Made by a program: the position numbers and the translations under genes
In this document: piece by piece, positions 47,215-58,367 of the stretch
How the letters are laid out: every line of letters starts with the position of its first letter
Position numbering within the stretch: position 1 is the first letter of the stretch
Assembly (NCBI GenBank): GCA_051453625.1
Contig: JBOZIK010000001.1
Span: 80,587,844 to 80,651,843, forward strand
Reading direction: 5' to 3'
Source: Welwitschia mirabilis
Lineage: Eukaryota; Gnetophyta; Gnetopsida; Welwitschiales
Length of the DNA: 64,000 nucleotides
Notes under the pieces: model-generated
Told to the model about the DNA's origin: nothing
What the model saw: only the letters and a program-made list of their open reading frames with translations
Databases searched by the model: none

Positions 47215-49575
47215 TGCCTTGAGCATTCACTATTAATGTACCAGATATGCTTCTTTACTTTTCTAGATTCAATTTCTACTAAAGATGCTAGTTTATCTTT
47301 TGGTATTCATAATTTTTTTGGTTTATCCTATATAAAATGATTTATCATTCTATTATGCATCTTGACATTGTTAGTATAATATTTGTTTTTAAGTTTCAAT
47401 GGATATCTAAACTAATAAATAATATTATTTGTAAGTGCTAGGTGTTCATACCTTAACTTATAATTCCATTTATCAAACAAGGAGGCTAAAGTACTAATTA
47501 GGCTTTCCTATATGCCAAGACACTCTTCTCATATGAACTTGTACATTGGTCAAGCATGATATTCAAATTCTTTTTACCTTAGGTAAATCCTTTGTTAATT
47601 TTCTTTGAATCTAAAAGTTCCTATGTTACATTCTTCAAACCAAATGTTAGTCTACCAATCTTAGATAATTTTTCTTAAGCATTCTTTTCTTGTTTATATG
47701 CTTTGTTACAAGTATGAAGTAGTTTTTCATCTTAGTACATACTTTTTCTAGATTAATAAATTATTTGAAAACTAGATTATGCCTTTATTAAAGATCCAAA
47801 TCTGTGTCATATTCACTTTCTGAATCATATTCCTATTCTAACTCATCACTTTCATCTTAAAAATGTGCAATAGTCATATAAGAAGGATGTGCTTTCTTAT
47901 CATCAGATGTTTATTCTTATATTACATCTTCATCATTATCCCATTTCATAAAGAATTATTTCTTATTTTTTAGCTCTTTTTTTTGTTCCTTATCCTGTAT
48001 TCTATCAGCACTAGGGCATTCTGAGGTAATATGTTCTCTTCCTCCAAATATCAAACATTTTATTTTAGAAACANNNNNNNNNNNNNNNNNNNNNNNNNNN
48101 NNNNNNNNNNNNNNNNNNNNNNNNNNNNNNNNNNNNNNNNNNNNNNNNNNNNNNNNNNNNNNNNNNNNNNNNNNNNNNNNNNNNNNNNNNNNNNNNNNNN
48201 NNNNNNNNNNNNNNNNNNNNNNNNNNNNNNNNNNNNNNNNNNNNNNNNNNNNNNNNNNNNNNNNNNNNNNNNNNNNNNNNNNNNNNNNNNNNNNNNNNNN
48301 NNNNNNNNNNNNNNNNNNNNNNNNNNNNNCTAAATCATGCCTTTTTTAAAGATCCAGACCTGTGTCATCTTTACTTTTTGAATCATATTCCTATTCTAAC
48401 TCACCACTTTCATCTTAAAAATGTGCAATAATCATATAGGAAGGATGTGCTTTCTTATCATTAGATGTTTATTCTTATATTACCTCTTCATCATTATCAC
48501 ATTTCATAAAGAATGATTTCTTTTTTTTTTTGGCTCTTTTTTTTTGTTCCTTATCCTGCATTCTATCAGCACTAGGGCATTCTAAGGTAATATGTTCTCT
48601 TCCTCCAAATATCAAACATTCTATTTCAGGAACATCAAAAAATGAAGTATTACTAGAAGACTTACTTTTAAACTTACCTTTCATTTGAAACCTAGATAAT
48701 CTTTTGGATTCATCTCTTATATTGTACTTTTGTAAAGTTTCCTTTTTACTTTACTTATGATAGGTGCTAGTTCCTCATTTACTTCATTGTCAGAGACATC
48801 TTTTTCTTGTTCTTCCTTTACCTTCCCTTTAAAATTCTATTTTGTAATTTTATTTGCCTTGAGAGAAATATTTTTTTCTTTCAAGACTCCATGTTACATG
48901 AGATTTATCTCATAAGCTATAAGAGCATTTTATGGCTTTTCTATTTTCATGGTGTTAAAATCTCTTAACTCTTTTTTCGCTACAGTATTGGGTCTGCATT
49001 CAGGGGTTAGTAATCTAAATAACTTTTTGTATTACTTTTTCTTTTGAAATATCTTCTTCAATTCCACAAATTAGATTCATAATATTGAAAACTCTAGTAA
49101 AGTACTTATATATTCTTTCTCCATGGTTCATCTTGCAATTTTTGAATTGCTTTGTCTATATAAGAAGATTTAAATTTTGACAACTAAGATTCCTTCATAC
49201 ATTCTAATAACAATATTCCAAACCTCTTGTGTTTTCTTGCAACCTACTATTCTATTGAACTCTTTAATAGTTAAAGCAAAATAAAGTGCATTTTTAGCTT
49301 TAGAATCATATATGAAAGCATCTTTCATTTTGTCTTTCCATTATTTGCTTTTCTTGATCTATGTACTAGTATTACCTACAACATTAGTTATAGTTTATAT
49401 AAGATCTATATAGATTTCTTTTATCTTTTTCCATACTTGAAACTTAAAAGACTATAAGTACACCTACATCCTTATTTTCCAATAGGCATAATTTATTTCA
49501 TCGAAGAGTAGAGGTCTAATGAATGGTATCCCTTTCATTATTTACTTAATAAAGTTATTCCTTTTCATAAGTACC
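47215..49575 (-). pseudogene. gag: Copia E gag and start of protease
   Basis: The minus strand starts near 49530 with MKGIPFIRPLLFDEINYAYW, then FYFALTIKEFNRIVGCKKTQ and EVWNIVIRMYEG, the normal copia Gag order. The zinc knuckle near 48600 is IECLIFGGREHITLECP, with Phe for the second Cys. It is followed by ADRMQDKEQKKRAKKKKK and an acidic tail. Protease begins VKKHIWYINSEC at the D junction, with Asn where copia protease has Asp (WYLDSGC). The stretch 47774-48073 recurs at 48330-48690 across a 256-N gap. Stops and frameshifts are present. Confidence 0.82.
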
Positions 49576-49588
49576 GAATCTGATACCA
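49576..49588 (-). promoter_or_regulatory. Primer-binding site of copia E
   Basis: The minus strand reads TGGTATCAGATTC, matching the initiator tRNA-Met complement for ten bases, two bases from the LTR start at 49591. Confidence 0.85.
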
Positions 49589-49590
49589 CT

Positions 49591-52140
49591 TGAAGATCAT
49601 TAAACTCAAAGGAAAGCGATGAATGAGTTCCATCAAGTAAAAATTTAAATCAATGATAAAATAATGAAAAATATAATAATAAAACACCTTACCAAGATAA
49701 TGTAGTTTTCCAACTTAGGTATGTCCAAACATAGAGGGTAGCTTCTACTTACACCTCTAGAAATTCTTGAACTACAAGATAATAGTGGTTTTTTAGGATA
49801 ACACTAACCTTATAACATGTAAGAGTCTCCTTGAAAGATATTACTCTCTTCTCCATAAATAACTATTGGCTTTTAAAGGTGCACCACAAACTTTACAATA
49901 ATAAAAGTAGCCTCATAAGGTAGCACTCTCTTCTTTATAGGGAAATTGTGGTTTTCATAGGTACATCATGAATCTTATAGTAGTGTGAGTCTTAATATAA
50001 GGTAACACTCTTTTATCACAAATAAATAATGGTTTTATTAATCACTAATAATATTACAATAAGAAATTATTCATAGGCAATACCTCAAAAACACAGTTGG
50101 ATGAGGGTTTCCTTATAAGGAATTTAATAATCAAGAATTGACTTACAACAATATTCAATAATAAGATAGCCCAACAACGTACCACCACAAATACAATACA
50201 ATAAGAAGATTGAAATAGAAAGCTTTAATGAAGACTTAAGATTCTTATTATTTTTTATAATTTTCTTAAGTGTAAATAATAGATGCAATAATGTAAGATC
50301 CAAAGGCAAATGACTTATATAATGCAAGCTTCTTTGCCAACTTCGATTTGTTTTGAGAAGTTACTTTCATTTGGGTGATTTAAGTCCTATGCTTGACCTA
50401 TTTATTATGTGCTAAAATTCCAAGAGTTATGTCTTTATTGAAGTACCAAAAAGTTACCTATTTGCTTTACGACATTGAGCCTTTATACAGTCAAAGATGA
50501 TCTAGCTATTTGAGCTTGAAAGTTAGACATTTAACTTTGTNNNNNNNNNNNNNNNNNNNNNNNNNNNNNNNNNNNNNNNNNNNNNNNNNNNNNNNNNNNN
50601 NNNNNNNNNNNNNNNNNNNNNNNNNNNNNNNNNNNNNNNNAATAAAACACCTTACCAAGATAATGTAGTTTTCCAACTTAGGTATGTCCAAACATAGAGG
50701 GTAGCTTCTACTTACACATCTAGAAATTCTTGATCTACAAGATAATAATGGTTTTTTAGGATACTTCTAACCTTATAACATGTGAGAGTCTCCTTGCAAG
50801 ATAGCACTCTATTCTCCATAAATAACTAGTGTCTTTTAAAGGTGCACCACAAACTTTACAATAATAAGAGTATCCTCATAAGGCAACACTCTCTTCTCTA
50901 TAGGGAAATTGTGGTTTTTGTAGGTACATCATGAATCTTATAGTAGTAAGCATCTTAATATAAGGTAACACTCTTTTCTCATAAATAAATAATGTTTTTA
51001 TGAATCATTAATAATATTACAATAAGAAATTACTCATAGGCAATACCTCAAAAGCATAGTTGGATGAGGGTTTCCTTATAAGGAGTTTGATAATCAAGAA
51101 TTGACTTACAACAATATTCAACAATAAGATAGTCTAACAATGTACCACTACAAATACAATGCAATAAGAAGATTGAAAGATGAAGCTTTGATAAAGACTT
51201 AAGATTCTTATTATTTTTTATAATTTTCATAAGTGCAAATAATAGATGCAACAATGTAAGATCCAATAGCAAATGACTTATATAATGCAAGCTCCTTTTC
51301 CAACTTTGATTTGTTTTGAGAAGTTCCTTTCATCTATGTGATTTAAGTCCTATGGTTGACCTATTTATTATGTGCCAAAATTCTAAGAGTTGTGTCTTTA
51401 TTGAAGTACCAAGAAGTTACCTATTTGCTTTGTAACATTGAGCCTTTATATAGTCAAAGATGATCTAGCTATTTGAGCTTGAAAGTTAGTCATTTAACTT
51501 TGTAATTACCATGAAATGAATAGGTAACATCTAGGTGTGGGACATGTATCTTCACTTTTTATTTACATGAACTTTGATTTAAGATGTCTTCACATTTGTA
51601 GATGTGTAATAATAGTTAGATGTATTTACCTCGTAGATGTCTTTAGTGAACTTATCCAAATTTTAATAAAACATGCTCTCTAAAATACTTGGGATTCTAT
51701 GATCATAAATATGCAATGTACAAGTTGATAGCTCAACCGAAATGTAAGATATTAGTTGAAATTCAAATTGACTTTGTTACTTGTCTTAGCTTAGTATAGA
51801 TGTCTTCAATCATGCAGACATCTTTATCTAGAATAGCTTTAAGTTTGAGCATAATCATCATTGATGAGGCAGTTGTCTTTAACCTATGATCTGAAATCTA
51901 ATATATCAAACTTGTCTTCAATTTCCTTGATGTTTTTATCAAAAATGTCTTTAAATTTTTAAATGTTTTCAAACAATTGCTTTTGCATTTTAATAACTAA
52001 TACTTTTCATGAGATATCTTATTTAAATATCCATCATTATCTTTTGCTTATTATGGTTTGATGTTCTCTTTGCAATGATTCATCTACATAATGAACAAAA
52101 TGTTTAATAATTGGAATTATTAAAACTAGATTTTCCAACA
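49591..52140 (-). repeat. 5' LTR of copia E
   Basis: It starts tgaagatcattaaactc and ends tagattttccaaca (52140), pairing with 10797-12373. Bases 49679-50540 recur as 50641-51540 across a 100-N gap, so the real length is about 1.59 kb. ORFs such as 50124-50327 and 51048-51290 are the two copies of one LTR stretch and are not genes. The region 51530-52020 carries many GATGTCT/AGACATCT copies. Confidence 0.85.
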
Positions 52141-54790
52141 ATGAACAAAAAAAAGAGCCAAACAAAAGGAGATCTTTCTTCATAAGATGGGATGATGAAG
52201 AAGAAGCAATAGAAGTACAAAAATCTAAAGATGAAAAAGATCATCCCTCCTACATGGCTATTGTACATCTTCAAGAGAAGAATGATGAGATAAAAGAAGA
52301 GTATGAATTAGAAAGTAAATATGATACAAGTATAGATCTTTAAGAAAAGTATGACTTCATTTCTGGAGAATTTGCTCAAGTACAAAAAGTATGTACTAAG
52401 ATTAAAAAATACTTTATTCTTATGAAGAATATTATGAATGAAAAATGATTTCTTATAATAAATTATCTTCTAAAAACTTAGCTCTTAAAGATAAGATTAG
52501 CATACTAACATGTGATTTGAATATTATAAGAGAGGAACTATTAAACTTAAAGAAAATCAATAAGAAATCTACCTAAGAAAAGGAGACATTAAATATTATG
52601 CTTCACTAATGCAAAAGCTCAAATAACAAAAGTGGCTTGGGATATGATAAAGCCTTAACTTGTAATTTATCCTCCTTGTTTGACAAATGGAATTATAAAC
52701 CAAGGTATAAAAATTTAATGTTTTAAGTAATATTATTTACTATTTGCTATTATTGCTATAATAGAGGTCATACTAATATAAGTGCCCAATAAAATTCAAA
52801 AACAAGTATTATACTANNNNNNNNNNNNNNNNNNNNNNNNNNNNNNNNNNNNNNNNNNNNNNNNNNNNNNNNNNNNNNNNNNNNNNNNNNNNNNNNNNNN
52901 NNNNNNNNNNNNNNNNTAAGAATAAAATAGATTTGGAACTTACTCTCATCACAAGGAAAGTAAAAAGACTTCTTTTACATAAGTATAACAAAAGGGAGGA
53001 CTTTAGAAAATCATCTGGATTTTAATCCAAAAGTAAGTTTAAAGGTAAGTATTCTGGTAATACTTCCTTTTCTTCTAAGTCTATTGTTTTCAAACTAGAA
53101 TGTTGATTATGTGGAGGATGAGGACACATAGCCCTAGAATGTTCTAGTGCCAATAGAATGTAGAGAAAGGAACAAAACAAAAGGCCAAAAAATAAGAAAT
53201 ACTTTTTCATAGAATGGGATGATGATGAAGAATAAATAGAAGTAAAAACATTTAATAATGAGAAAGCTCATCCTTCATACATGGTTTTTGTATATCTTCA
53301 AGAGGAAAATGATGAGATAGATGAAGAGTATGAATTAGAAAGTAAAGATCATACAGCCATGAATCTTTAAAAAATATACCATTTAACATTTAAATAGTTT
53401 GTTAAATTTCAAAAGATATGTATCAAGATGAATAAATTACTTCATAGTTGTATAAACGCTTATGAACAAGATAAGAATGTTTGTAACAAATTACCTTCTA
53501 AAAACTCAGCTCTTAAAAGCTGAGATTAATAGACTAACATGTAATTTGAGGAATTTAAGAAAGGAACTATTAGATTCAAAGAAAATCAATGAGAAATTTA
53601 CCCAAGGAAAGGAGACATTAAATTTCATGCTTGAGCAATGTAGAAGCTCAAATGACAAAAGTATCTTAGGATATGATGAAGTCTTAACTAGCACTTTAGT
53701 CTTTTTTGTGTGACAAATGGAATTATAAATCAAGGTATGAGAATTTAATGTTTACAAATAACATTATCTATTATTATTGCCATAGTAGAAGTCATTATTA
53801 ATATAATTTCCTAATAAAATTTAAAAAATAGGTATACTAATAATGCCAAAAGAACTAGAGGTATGGTACATCATTTGTATAGGGTAAACTAAGAAAAGAA
53901 GGTATACCAAAATCAAAACTAGTACTTTTAGCACAAATTTCACTAAGAGTAGTGAAGAATCATGTTTGGTACATTAATAGTGGATGCTTAAGATACATGA
54001 GTAAAGAAAAATTCAGCTTCACTACCTTAGTGGAATAAGACAAAAGAGTGGTAAAATTTGGAGATAATACAGAAGCCCCGATCAAAGGTATTGGTACTAT
54101 TGAAGGAGATAATCTACTTAAGGTAAATAATGAATTTTTTGTAGAAATTTTGTAACATAATCTTTTGAGTTTAAGTCAATTATGTAACATAATCTTTTTG
54201 GTTACATTTACAAAATATGATTGTGTTATTAGAGAATGAAATTTAAATAAGGTTTTATTTGCTAGTGCAAGGAAGTTAAATGCTTATATTAATACTCTGC
54301 AGGATATTTCTAATAATGGAACTAAGTGTTTGTTAAGAAAAATAGGTGAAGTAGAGCTTTGGCATAGAAAGCTTAAACATGTAAATAAGGAGTTGCTTAA
54401 AATCTTATTTATAAAAGAAATAATTGATCAACCATCTATTTATCTCAAAGCTTAATCTAATAGTGAGAAGAAAAAAGAAGATGATATAGATAAATATAAT
54501 ATCTTAAGCATGATTAGACTTAAAAAAATTCATTCTATTAGCAATATAAAAGGTAGTTCACATTATGGCATTCAAACTCAAAGTAGTACAAACAAATTCT
54601 ATGGACTTATCACCAAAATCTCAAAGAATTAAGTATAACATAGAAAGCATGTTCAAAACTAAAGCATCATGATGTAATACATTAGTATGGGAAATTAACT
54701 TAGTGACATATTCATAAAACCTCTAAGTATTGAAAGGTATATAAAGTTGTGTAGGAAGTTGAGAATCACACCTTTCCCAATTAGGTAAGT
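52141..54790 (+). pseudogene. gag-pol: Copia F gag end, dead protease, pre-integrase stub, RNase H tail
   Basis: It resumes F's Gag frame after E: QKKRAKQKE, an acidic stretch and a coiled coil. A 100-N gap (52817-52916) follows, then a second copy from the zinc knuckle (C.LCGG.GHIALECSS, about 53095-53145). Protease is HVWYINSGCLRYMSKEKF and VVKFGDNTEAPIKGIGTIEG (53960-54110), with Asn for the catalytic Asp as in E. The pre-integrase region keeps VELWHRKLKHVNKELLKI (54345-54410). Then, without N, it passes through about 300 unassigned bases to LSDIFIKPLSIERYIKLCRK, the RNase H end (about 54700-54765). Integrase core and RT are absent. Confidence 0.78.
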
Positions 54791-55590
54791 TAATAGGTAC
54801 TATCTTTTAAATTAATAACTCCAATTCATATTTATCTATGAGTTGATATTATAGTTAGATACTGTAAAAAATAAATTTTATGCATGATTACTTTATAGTT
54901 TAAAAGTGATATTGTTATGTTTGTATTATCTTTTTTCAAAAATTTTAGAACTTTCATAGTGGATGCCTTTAGTTTTATAGACATCTATTAAAGAGACATC
55001 TTTACATTTGTAGACATCTATAAAGTAGACATATTAAGCTTTGTAAATATCTTTAAAGGTTAGGTACCTGTTTAACATTTTTGAATTATATATTTTTAAA
55101 TTNNNNNNNNNNNNNNNNNNNNNNNNNNNNNNNNNNNNNNNNNNTGATAGAAAATTTCTTTTACTTTGTAGACATTTACTTCTCATGTTCTAGAGGTTTC
55201 TTAGCAAGTAGATGTATTTCCTATACTATTGTGAAAACTAAAACACATAAAAAACCTAGTGTTTTGACCTTTTTTTATTTGAAAAAGGGGATAGAAACCT
55301 CATTTTCAAGTCTTCACTTGATAGTTATCCCTCTCAGAGTAATTTTCAAGGATGATATTCTTAGATTTCTTTAGCAAGACATCTTTATTTTAAGAGACAT
55401 ATTCACAGTAAGAAAAAATAGGGTTATTTTTCTTACAAGTGCATGCTTTTAGTTTGTTTATTCAAATTTTAGTTATTTTTTAATTTGATTTTCACATATT
55501 TGTCTTAAAATGATTAGAATAAATTCTACTAGTACTTTAAAAGATAAATAACAAGTAATAAAATCTTAAATATATTAGTATAAGACTTAT
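54791..55590 (+). other. Copia F leader between pol and post-pol ORF
   Basis: Noncoding. It is homologous to 14881-15559 of E read in reverse. Between 54955 and 55070 it has five or six spaced copies of AGACATCT or near variants. A possible donor-like CACAGTAAGAA lies at 55402, matching a similar place in E. The ORF 55081-55374 spans a 42-N gap and is not supported. Confidence 0.5.
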
Positions 55591-56978
55591 TTTTACCATG
55601 AGGCAACAGTAAGAAGATATAGAACTTAGATAAGAAACTCTATAATTGTAGAAAGAACCCTTTATTTCTAGAAATAATACAAAGATTAGCTTATGGCTTA
55701 CTTCTCTTATCTTGATTGGGAAATTATTTTTCAGTTAGATTAAAGTATATGAGATTCATTGATGACAAAATTCTATACCAACATCTATGACATAGATGAT
55801 AGCATAGGGGCTTTTGAGTCTCAAGTCAAAGGTCCTCCATTGCATATTACGTCTAGTTTTGTAAATTTAATTCTTATCATAGATGATTATGAAATCCATT
55901 AGTTTTATGTGCATTTNNNNNNNNNNNNNNNNNNNNNNNNNNGGTAATAGTTATAGCTATTGAAATTCAATAAAACTTTTAGTATGTTCTATCTACTTAC
56001 TAGTTTGAAGATTGATTTGGGATTTGTCTTACATATGGATATTATCATTCTATTATGCAAGGATTAGAATTTGATCACTTTTATTTTATCAATTTAATTA
56101 TTAGTAATAGCAACATATTAGTTTATTAGGTAAATATTATTTGCTTGAAGAAACCTCTAACTTAGTTTAATGAAACATGGTGAGTGCCAGTGTCACCAGT
56201 GAAGGTACAAGTAAGAGGCCATCACAATTTCATAAATCTTACTTCAAAGTTATACTAGTTCATCATCAATCAATAAGGAATTAAATTAAATAGCAAAAAT
56301 AGTTGAAAAAATTGGAATAAATTTATTAAGATTAAAGAAACATAGATCTACAAATGGTAAGGATGAAGAACTAGCAGAGAGTTTGGAATCTATGATAACT
56401 CCCACATAGATAGAAGTAAAGGACAAATTAGAATAAGAAGCATGTCCAACTCCACAAGACAAAAGTTATGACTCGATAAGAGTGTAAAATAATAGTTCTT
56501 CAAAGTCATCAGAAGATGAGACATAGGTTTAAGGGAAGCACTAGATTCCCATGTAGGCATAGGTGCAGGAAAAGAAATAAGCTCCATATGCTTCACAAAA
56601 AAGACGGTAGGAGATAGAGTTAAAGAGCTCAGATATCTAGTTTTCTTCCACTCTTCATGTTGTAAGATATGATTTTATCACTCTACTAAACCACCATCAC
56701 CCTATAAACCCTTATCATCATTTCATAGACCATCTCCACCTTCATTGCATATGCTCTCTTTACCTCCATCTTATGCCATTGCTTACCATCATTCCAACAT
56801 CATCTTTTGTAGAAACAACCATATCCAGCTTCTTTGGGATGTCCATTTGTCCTCAAATGTACTAACATATGAGAAGATAGGCCTATGAGGACATAGGTAA
56901 GACTTCTTAGTATTCTTCTAGGAAGCGCCACACATCATCACTTACATTCTTCTTATCTTATATTAGACATACTTCTAC
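55591..56978 (+). pseudogene. Copia F post-pol ORF, plant-transposon-protein-like
   Basis: Homologue of E's and G's extra ORF. Visible blocks: EATVRRYRT, IIVERTLYF, LAYG..LLS.LGNYFSVRLK, KFYTNIYDIDDSIGAFESQV (55770-55830), KGPPLHITSSFVNLIL, MFYLLTSLKIDLGFVLHMDI (about 55990-56050), then ACTSAT/VSASVTSEGTSKRPSQF (56175), a Ser/Pro-rich linker, and RKRHTSSLTFF (about 56925) before a 769-N gap. The FY.NIYD and L.GLKIDL blocks resemble plant transposon-associated proteins of unknown function. An early frameshift and many stops are present. A 26-N gap lies at 55917-55942. Confidence 0.5.
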
Positions 56979-58352
56979 NNNNNNNNNNNNNNNNNNNNNN
57001 NNNNNNNNNNNNNNNNNNNNNNNNNNNNNNNNNNNNNNNNNNNNNNNNNNNNNNNNNNNNNNNNNNNNNNNNNNNNNNNNNNNNNNNNNNNNNNNNNNNN
57101 NNNNNNNNNNNNNNNNNNNNNNNNNNNNNNNNNNNNNNNNNNNNNNNNNNNNNNNNNNNNNNNNNNNNNNNNNNNNNNNNNNNNNNNNNNNNNNNNNNNN
57201 NNNNNNNNNNNNNNNNNNNNNNNNNNNNNNNNNNNNNNNNNNNNNNNNNNNNNNNNNNNNNNNNNNNNNNNNNNNNNNNNNNNNNNNNNNNNNNNNNNNN
57301 NNNNNNNNNNNNNNNNNNNNNNNNNNNNNNNNNNNNNNNNNNNNNNNNNNNNNNNNNNNNNNNNNNNNNNNNNNNNNNNNNNNNNNNNNNNNNNNNNNNN
57401 NNNNNNNNNNNNNNNNNNNNNNNNNNNNNNNNNNNNNNNNNNNNNNNNNNNNNNNNNNNNNNNNNNNNNNNNNNNNNNNNNNNNNNNNNNNNNNNNNNNN
57501 NNNNNNNNNNNNNNNNNNNNNNNNNNNNNNNNNNNNNNNNNNNNNNNNNNNNNNNNNNNNNNNNNNNNNNNNNNNNNNNNNNNNNNNNNNNNNNNNNNNN
57601 NNNNNNNNNNNNNNNNNNNNNNNNNNNNNNNNNNNNNNNNNNNNNNNNNNNNNNNNNNNNNNNNNNNNNNNNNNNNNNNNNNNNNNNNNNNNNNNNNNNN
57701 NNNNNNNNNNNNNNNNNNNNNNNNNNNNNNNNNNNNNNNNNNNNNNNACTAGGGATTATACTCTTAGAAATTATCTCCTTTTATCTACTATTTAGAAAGG
57801 AGGAAAACTAATGGAAAATTAGTAACAAATTAGTTTGGCAAAATATTTATAGAATGAACATCCTATTGGGCATAGAAGACTTAATTATGATATGATGGAT
57901 TATATTCCTGAGTGATATCATTATTCAATGATGATCACTCTTGATTATTTTAGTATACATTACTATGTTGTAAAATTTTCATTGTTGTTAGCATACTTTA
58001 TTATTATATTTACTGTTGGCACATTTTCATGATCTTTAATTATGTATTAATTGGAATAATTTAAATCCTATCCTCTAATTTTATTATTAGAACATTACCA
58101 TGATCACATTTTTCTTAATTAGTTGTTAATTTTCTAGTCTAAAATTATCTCAGCTTCTTAAATGAAATTTTCAAATGCTAATTTGGCTTTTCTAGTCTAT
58201 ACTCTACAAGGTTATTCAAATGGATAAAATCATGATTTTTTAATAACATTGCAAAATATGAGTATGTTCTTCTCTATCTTAAATATGAATATTTCAATTT
58301 AATGGATTCAATGTAATTGTACTAATAAGATTTGTCAAGTTTTAAACATCAT
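56979..58352 (+). other. Gap and copia F 3' untranslated region
   Basis: Bases 56979-57747 are N. The rest is AT-rich noncoding sequence homologous to 62400-62998 of copia G (shared gatatgatggattatattcc, tcattattcaatgatgatcac). Confidence 0.6.
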
Positions 58353-58367
58353 AAAAAAGTGGGAGAT
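58353..58367 (+). promoter_or_regulatory. Polypurine tract of copia F
   Basis: AAAAAAGTGGGAGAT lies directly before the TGTTGG start of the 3' LTR. Confidence 0.75.

Larger units (their letters stand above)
10797..52140 (-). mobile_element. Copia E: non-autonomous-type copia element split by gypsy D
   Basis: E lies on the minus strand. Its 5' LTR is at the right (49591-52140) and its 3' LTR at the left (10797-12373). Between them are gag and the start of protease (47215-49575), the rest of protease and an RNase H tail (15560-16054), and a post-pol ORF (13165-14880). Gypsy D splits it at 16055-47214. Flanks are aagaa (10792-10796) and atgaa (52141-52145), a TSD with one mismatch, and F's Gag frame closes across it. 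Without D and the duplicated piece in the right LTR, E is about 9 kb. No integrase or RT was found in either half. Confidence 0.85.

Noticed and set aside
50124-51290. Two similar minus-strand ORFs (67 and 80 codons) as a possible gene pair
   Set aside because: They are the two gap-flanking copies of one LTR segment of copia E.
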